NCBI GenBank assembly: GCA_903813345.2
Contig: CAIIXF020000002.1
Coordinates: 17,992,813-18,056,812, forward strand
Direction of reading: 5' to 3'
DNA: 64,000 bases
Source of the DNA: Owenia fusiformis
Lineage: Eukaryota; Annelida; Polychaeta; Sabellida; Oweniidae
A model generated the notes under the pieces. It did no database searches and was not told the origin of the DNA. It worked only from the letters and a program-made list of their open reading frames with translations. Within the stretch, counting starts at the first letter, position 1. Every line of letters starts with the position of its first letter. Below, in pieces: positions 59,201-64,000 of the stretch. A program made the position numbers and the translations under genes.

Positions 59201-62200
59201 CAAAACATTAATAGCAGAGGAGTGCATATTTGTTTACTTGTTTTGAATGCCACTATTGAGGAAATCGACAAAGTGGCACAAGATCTGTGTGGATGCGTCG
59301 TCGTAACTACTTGTCCACAGTGAATCACGAGTAGTATATTACAAATTTTAATTGATCGCAATAATTTTGCATACAGCTCACTAAGATTTCATTTTTACAT
59401 AACAGTATATCTTGGACCACTGAACAAAATCATGAATAGTATACTATATGTATTATTTTACAATCATCCTAATTGTTATTCGGCAATGTCACAAGGACAC
59501 AATGATGCCTCGCATAATGCTTCAAGTTTCATAAATCATTTATCTTGAACGATATATCTGAGAGAACGATATTTTCGTGAAGAAAAATGACACACAACAG
59601 GAATCACTTGGATCATCAGCAAACACTTATTAACCAATTTGCAATATTACATTTGCAATTTTTAAATCATACGATTGCTACAAACGGAGATGCATCCATC
59701 ATATATAGTACCAATATTAAAATATGTTTGTATTGGTGCAGCATTAACTACACAAAACTACGGTGGCAATGACAACATACTCATTCAGGTTTCCATGGCG
59801 ACAAGCTACCTGTTACGAAAACAGCCTTATCGGTATATGTGTCTGGTAGATGATAGAATATAAAGCTTGGCATTTGTAGGGTGGGGCTAAATTCTATAGG
59901 ATCAACGTCCGACCACACTAATCTGATATCATCCTCATCATAGACATCTACAAAAAGGGATTTAAGGATCATCACTTCTTGTGATCACGATTTATGGTGT
60001 GGCGATGGGTGCCAAATAAAAATGTACTAAATCAGTCAACATTTTTGATTTATACATTGTGAAAATGGCATGGGCTGTAGGTAGAAACGTTTCCAAACTT
60101 TCAAAAAATCCATTTTCGTTATAAGCATTGCTATCTACATCCTCTGACATCACGAGCCTGGTAAATACACCCTGTCCTGTTGGAAAAGATGGCAAACTTG
60201 TAATAATCATACCATTGAATGTAGTATAATGTAGTAGTGATAGCCTTACCATTGAATCATTTACGAGTTTTATATGATAGTCATACCCAATGCCATATGA
60301 TAGAATAATATCACATGATTGTTATACCATTGGATACGGTGGTCATCAATGAGTTTATATCGTATGTAATCAGATGAATAACTGCCATCGAAAGTCATAC
60401 CATTCAATATAGTACCAATCGGATGTATAAGTTACAGTCGTCCTAATATGAACTAGTCACTAGCATAAACAAACATATTAATAGAAAAAGACATGTTATC
60501 ATATATTAGAGGATCACAACAACGCATAGTGAACAGGTAAGAATAATGTTACAGAACAGTATAGGATGACAAGAGGTATCCAATATTTTTCATGATGCTT
60601 ATAGCATTGTGTTTTGACCATATCAAACCCCTTTCGAATTCCCATAGGAGCAAAATTGGGTTCCCTTTAGCTCGATATTTTTGCATAAAGAGATGTTAAA
60701 CAGGTTCATCCATCTACTCGCAATTTATAAGATACAGACTTCTACGTTTACGATATCAATTTTATGATTCAACTTGTAAGTAGTCCAAGATATTATATTT
60801 TGTGGTACATTTCCTAAATTTAAATTGTTGTTTTCAAAAATGTATCCAACCCTTCAGGATTTCAAATGAGCCAAACCTTTATCAGATTTATAGTCATATT
60901 GGAGAACCTCTCATATTCACTAAAGTCATGCTTCAGGGTGGCATGAAATTATAACTGTTTCTTGTAGGTTGAAACATCCAAAGCTGAAAGTTAAAATTAT
61001 TAATAAAATGGAAGTTAATTACATAGATGGTAGACACTACACAATAGTATTCGATTCCAGAGTTCATACGAGAGGTAAATCATATACAATCACTCTAACG
61101 CCCGAAATGACGTGACGTAATTTGAAGCCAGTTTTACTAATAGTGTGATAGATTGTATATACATCTCGTAGAAACCTTCTCAGATTAAACAAAGCTTTTC
61201 TCTCCAGTACCTGTCCTCGAGTAGCTTCGATTTCTACTCGATGCTTTTACATCATCTATTTTGAATTGTGCCAAGCCTACAGTACTTGGGATTTCGACTC
61301 CCTGATTCTTAAGGCTATGGTCTGGTTGCCATTGCAATTCAATGTCGTCGGACTCATAGACAACTAGAAGTCAGTAAATTATTTGTTACAAATTTAGGAT
61401 TTCATTTAGTTTATAATTTATTTTATTTATTTATTTACAGTGGTCAGTCTTACATTTCAATAAGATATAAAAAATAACAATTTTACCCAGCCAACCTTGG
61501 GCTTACATGTATTAACAACTGTTAACAATAGAACATTCAAAATTAATACAGAGGTCTACGAAATGGTGTAACGAATACACTGAACTAATTGATCAGAAAC
61601 CATAATAGTTGAAGGCTTAGGGGGATAAAAATGTTTATGAAAATATGGCAGTGCAGTTAACCTTCAATTTCTTTAGAGAAATTGTTAACATGCTATACTA
61701 ATGTCGTCTTTCGTCCTAAAATACATATTCATTTTAAAAAATTGAATAAACATTTCATTTAGAAATTACTTAGTTTCATACTGAAGTTTATGCTGCCATC
61801 TTTTGACAGAAATTATTTCTATATGATACTTGATATATAGTATGATTTGTGTAGGGTATAGCAGTATAGTTCAGTTGCGTGTAATTGACATATCATTACT
61901 TTGCCACATGTCTATGTGCTGAGCCCTTATTCAACCCAGTAACACCTCAGTCACATTTCCCACGGCCGCCGTGCGGTCTATCATTTCTTCGGCCAGTAGC
62001 TTTTCTACGCTCACCGTAGAATTTCTGCGCTCTCATACTTTTGCAGTCACATTTCCCACGGCAGCCGCACGGTGAATTTTAAATTGCTATTGATAAATAA
62101 TATTTTTTTTCATTTTATTTACATCAGGACAATTTATAAATGTTATTCGATAGTGCTAGGATGTAATATCAAATGAAAAGTGATCGTGAAACATTGACAG

Positions 62201-63725
62201 ATAATGATTCAATCTTGTTGAACCAGTTGATTTCTACGGGGACCTCAGAAATGAACAAATATTATAACTCCGAGTCATAATTTTACGGCGACCCTCTGGC
62301 CTGTAAAAAACTGGATACGCCGTACGGAGACCACAAGGCGAGCGTAGTTTTTCTACGCTCGCCGCAAAAATTCATTGATTTAATTGATCTGCGGTCGACG
62401 CACGGCCTCCGTACCGCAAATGTGACTGGGGTGTTAGTAAATAGAATTATGGAAAACAGATCTAAATGCTCTGATTTTGCTATGACGTGTTGTATCTTTT
62501 GATTATTTTGTATGCTGAAATATGTTATTGTATAAAATGGCTTAAAATGGATAAACGATGGAAACAAAGATAATGTAACTTACAGCTTTCAATGTTCAAG
62601 GCACATTCCTGGGTATCCAGTGGAAAGTCTGTGAGGAGCATAGGGCAGGACAGGACTAAAGTCAACCTGAAATATGTGAATGTATGTACAGTTGATATAT
62701 ACGTATGTCAAGCGTTTTTCAAATAATATAATTCATTTCATCATGATCACTAACAAGTTTTAATACTTTTATGATATACTGGAAATGATTACTCAAAATC
62801 CAGACTAGATATAATTCATTCCAGACGCACAGCAACACGAGTCTTGGAGCCTGTTATTATGTAACATTTTGTATAACATTATGACATAAATTGAACTGAA
62901 GGCCGGAGACCTGTACACTAATTAAATTGATTTTAACTTCCAAATATGTATGAGACACCAACTTTTGAAGTTCAACTTTGACAAATAGAGTAATTCATTA
63001 TACCCGGTGATTCTAGCTTTAGTGAAATCTGTATATTCGCTTTGGAGCACAGTGGAATTGTTTGGAAAACAAGATGACTACGGGCCCGGGTGAGATTTTT
63101 TCGTCAGAATTCTATACATTTTTAATCAATAGGATATAGATCAAATATCCACAATATTATGTACATGCGTAAGGATGTCCTGCATCTGATCTTCTAAGCA
63201 TTGGATAAGGCAGTTGCAGGTCATGCTTTGGAGAGTTTACAGCAATAAGGAGTGTAAGCTTGCATACAAAATCGAAACGCCAACCTATAAGTATGACCAT
63301 TCGCTCATACAAATGCATCGCTTAAATATCTTACGTTCGCGTTTAGGTTGTGAAAAACAGTGGTAGCTTAAGCTCTCTATTAGCAAAGAAAAACCACCTA
63401 TACATGTACCTTGGTTTAGTAAGTCATACGAAATACGTTATCAGTGATACCGATCGTCCAAAATAATCCAGTTGGGTGTATTATTCGTAGGCTATATCTA
63501 CCTGATGCTATAGGTGACAGTCCCATTGGGGGTTACCCTAATCAGCTTATTGGGAATGATCATTGTATGAAGCTCGCCCTTCTTCTCGTTTGGGAAATAA
63601 AGTGGCGGGGTCCAGATATTCTTGATGCTTTCAGATGTTAATGTTATATAGCGCTGTTTTCCACCCTCATATTGTAGGCGTGGGTCATTCCATTCTTGCC
63701 TCAAGAAAAAATCCAGCGAGTAATC
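56077..63725 (-). CDS. Cys-loop ligand-gated anion channel subunit, glycine-receptor-like (5' exons outside window)
   Basis: A split minus-strand gene; the model joins 63502–63725, 62584–62666, then 61211–61363 or 59810–59947, then 57934–58139, 56901–57056 and 56077–56280. All junctions use AG/GT and phases agree. Such subunits form pentameric neurotransmitter-gated channels in the plasma membrane. Seen in order: RQEWNDPR and NGTVTYSIR in the extracellular domain, the 13-residue Cys loop [16 protein letters not shown]1 ([17 protein letters not shown]), the PAR motif typical of anion channels, M2 ([11 protein letters not shown]), M3 ([17 protein letters not shown]) and M4 ([17 protein letters not shown]). 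Closest in wording to glycine receptors, but the two loop C cysteines of those proteins are replaced. The M3–M4 loop is only about 45–50 residues in this model; a missed exon there is possible. Signal peptide and N-terminal helix exons are not in the window. The ligand cannot be named. Confidence 0.9.
56281..56900. other. Receptor intron between M3 and M4 exons
   Basis: 620 bp. It contains a fold-back pair (CATCCTATGATTTTTTCAGAATATC at about 56652 and GATATTCCTCAAAATCATAGGAT at about 56762) and a local repeat GATATTGTGACGATATACTCC(G/A)GAAAAC near 56450–56530. An extra loop exon here is possible but none is evident. Confidence 0.55.
56901..57056 (-). CDS. Receptor M3 exon
   Basis: 156 bp, phase 0 at both ends. 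Acceptor …TGTTGCAG, donor AAG|GTAATT. It encodes [17 protein letters not shown] and M3, then a basic start of the loop ([15 protein letters not shown]). A further open stretch and another GT (GTGAGA) lie downstream, but that donor would put the last exon out of frame. Confidence 0.85.
57830..57905 (-). repeat. tRNA-derived relic in a receptor intron
   Basis: On the minus strand GGTTTCACTACAGAGCACTC resembles a D-arm/box A region. GTGGGTTCGATTCCCACC is a perfect T-arm with box B, followed by AGGTGGAGTGAC. The acceptor stem is not convincing, so it is probably a SINE head or tRNA pseudogene. Confidence 0.55.
57934..58139 (-). CDS. Receptor M1–M2 exon
   Basis: 206 bp. Acceptor TTGATTTGTAG, donor GGG|GTATGT. 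It encodes [19 protein letters not shown]1, the short loop with EAVPAR, M2 and TGSRQG. The PAR triplet before M2 is the anion-selectivity signature. M2 begins [14 protein letters not shown], as in inhibitory receptors. Confidence 0.92.
58140..59809. other. Receptor intron
   Basis: About 1670 bp of AT-rich intron. A lone mariner-like terminus (CAGGGTGTTCCAAAAGTAAC) is at 58873. ORFs of 80–98 codons show no domain. Confidence 0.55.
59810..59947 (-). CDS. Receptor beta8–beta9/loop C exon, version b (138 bp)
   Basis: Acceptor CTTTTTGTAG, donor ACAG|GTAGC. Its first two bases (AT) and last base (G) fit the Cys-loop exon (…AGC T) and the M1–M2 exon. Spliced, it reads [15 protein letters not shown], then a central part with [12 protein letters not shown], then VFVT-G. 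It lacks the cysteine of the glycine-receptor loop C. 138 bp matches the usual size of this exon in the family. Confidence 0.85.
59948..61210. other. Intron between the two alternative exons
   Basis: 1263 bp, AT-rich. An 86-codon minus-strand ORF (59992–60252) contains no receptor motif. No third exon version was found. Confidence 0.55.
61211..61363 (-). CDS. Receptor beta8–beta9/loop C exon, version a (153 bp)
   Basis: Acceptor TGACTTCTAG, donor ACAG|GTACTG. It starts TT and ends G, the same phases as version b. Spliced, it reads [15 protein letters not shown], then [16 protein letters not shown], then SYSRT-G. The W and the acidic start are shared with version b; most of the rest differs. 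Open throughout, without stops. Confidence 0.85.
61364..61940. other. Receptor intron, left part
   Basis: AT-rich, with a short TTTA-rich run at about 61421–61438. No gene or repeat beyond that. Confidence 0.5.
61941..62435. mobile_element. 495-bp MITE in a receptor intron
   Basis: The ends AACACCTCAGTCACATTT and AAATGTGACTGGGGTGTT are near-perfect inverted repeats, with possible AGT duplications on both sides. It carries subterminal GCCGCCGTGCGG/CACGGCCTCCGT and an internal GCGAGCGTAG/CTACGCTCGC hairpin. The left end (CAGTCACATTTCCCACGGC) is repeated about 100 bp in. The right third is also found at 45521–45688. Confidence 0.8.
62584..62666 (-). CDS. Receptor Cys-loop exon
   Basis: 83 bp, the usual size of this exon in the family. 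Acceptor CATATTTCAG, donor AGCT|GTAAGT. It encodes LTLVLSC, the Cys loop and ALNIES. The first base completes the Arg of YSIR from the previous exon; the last base (T) completes F or Y, depending on the next exon. Confidence 0.92.
62667..63501. other. Receptor intron
   Basis: 835 bp, AT-rich; no repeat or RNA recognised. Confidence 0.5.
63502..63725 (-). CDS. Receptor beta-sandwich exon (loops D, A, E region)
   Basis: 224 bp, the usual size of this exon. Acceptor ATTATCAG, donor ATCAG|GTAGAT. It encodes [52 protein letters not shown] gives a possible N-glycosylation site. RQEWNDPRL and FPNEK are close to glycine-receptor wording. Confidence 0.92.
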
Positions 63726-64000
63726 CTGATAATATAAAACGTAAACAAAGTGAGAGGATTATACGAGTATTATATTTGGTTTTTGACGCAGTGTTTTTTA
63801 ACTAAAAGTATCTGCCATCGGATATATATTTCTAATTATTCTGATATTTAATGCCATGACGACTATGATGGATGTGATGGATTTGACGGATATGGTGTGG
63901 TGTTTAATAAGAGAGACAGATCATGAATGCATAGTGTAGCCCCAAAAATGCACAGCGGAATAACATCTTCAATGATATTGGGAACGATTTCTCCAAAGGA
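63726..64000. other. Receptor intron, window edge
   Basis: Presumed intron. The next exon upstream should be the short one ending before beta2. A minus-strand open stretch at the very edge reads SFGEIVPNIIEDVI but has no good GT donor, so I leave it unassigned. Confidence 0.4.

Noticed and set aside
59992-60252. Possible third alternative receptor exon
   Set aside because: Lacks the VY(E/D)xDDI…W pattern and has no matching splice phases.
63900-64000. Possible further 5' receptor exon (SFGEIVPNIIEDVI on the minus strand)
   Set aside because: No clear GT donor and only weak similarity to the expected N-terminal segment; cut by the window edge.

Overview
This is metazoan nuclear DNA, most likely from an aquatic invertebrate. 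The evidence is split genes with GT–AG introns, a type II Golgi glycosyltransferase, a Cys-loop ligand-gated anion-channel gene, an L1/Tx1-type LINE, a tRNA-derived SINE and many short DNA transposons. The receptor is closest to glycine-receptor/GluCl-like subunits. I cannot choose between deuterostome and lophotrochozoan hosts from sequence alone. The window has two very different halves.

1–42645 is a satellite array, open at its left end. Its unit is about 558 bp and is itself a trimer of three diverged monomers of about 186 bp (here A, B, C). The monomers share a box reading roughly GGTC(C/G)GAAAATTGACATT. I estimate close to 49 trimer units after subtracting insertions. The array shows large-scale homogenisation: 1–~16980 and 20701–~28135 are two copies of the same block, and comparing them shows which insertions came before or after the duplication. 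Insertions are a LINE reverse-transcriptase fragment (1256–2587), a 9.4-kb element with inverted terminal arms of about 1.45 kb and a 4-bp target duplication (3334–12714), a tRNA-SINE present in both blocks (14667–15034, 26374–26740), two copies of a TTAA-flanked piggyBac-type MITE (18394–18710, 19274–19590), a TA-flanked fold-back MITE (24182–24826), a ~2.1-kb minisatellite with an ~81-bp unit (29410–31533) and a 544-bp hairpin-rich element (36479–37022). The short ORFs throughout the array are translations of the satellite and are not genes.

42646–64000 is low-copy sequence with two genes. An intact, apparently intronless alpha-1,2-fucosyltransferase (GT11) gene lies at 48736–50049 (+), with a TATA box about 95 bp upstream of its ATG. 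A Cys-loop receptor subunit gene runs on the minus strand from beyond 63725 to its stop at 56077. Seven exons can be placed from motif content and splice phase: the 224-bp beta-sandwich exon, the 83-bp Cys-loop exon, two alternative versions of the following exon (153 bp and 138 bp), the M1–M2 exon, the M3 exon and the M4/C-terminal exon. The 5' exons lie outside the window. The PAR motif before M2 predicts anion selectivity. The second (loop C) disulfide of classical glycine receptors is missing. Introns and intergenic stretches carry a hAT-type element with a 5-bp target duplication, several MITEs and a tRNA-derived relic.

The most interesting points are the duplicated, phase-matched receptor exon, the giant long-TIR element with tRNA-like sequences in its arms, the LINE fragment that replaced exactly 515 bp of satellite, and the repeated use of the conserved satellite box as a breakpoint.
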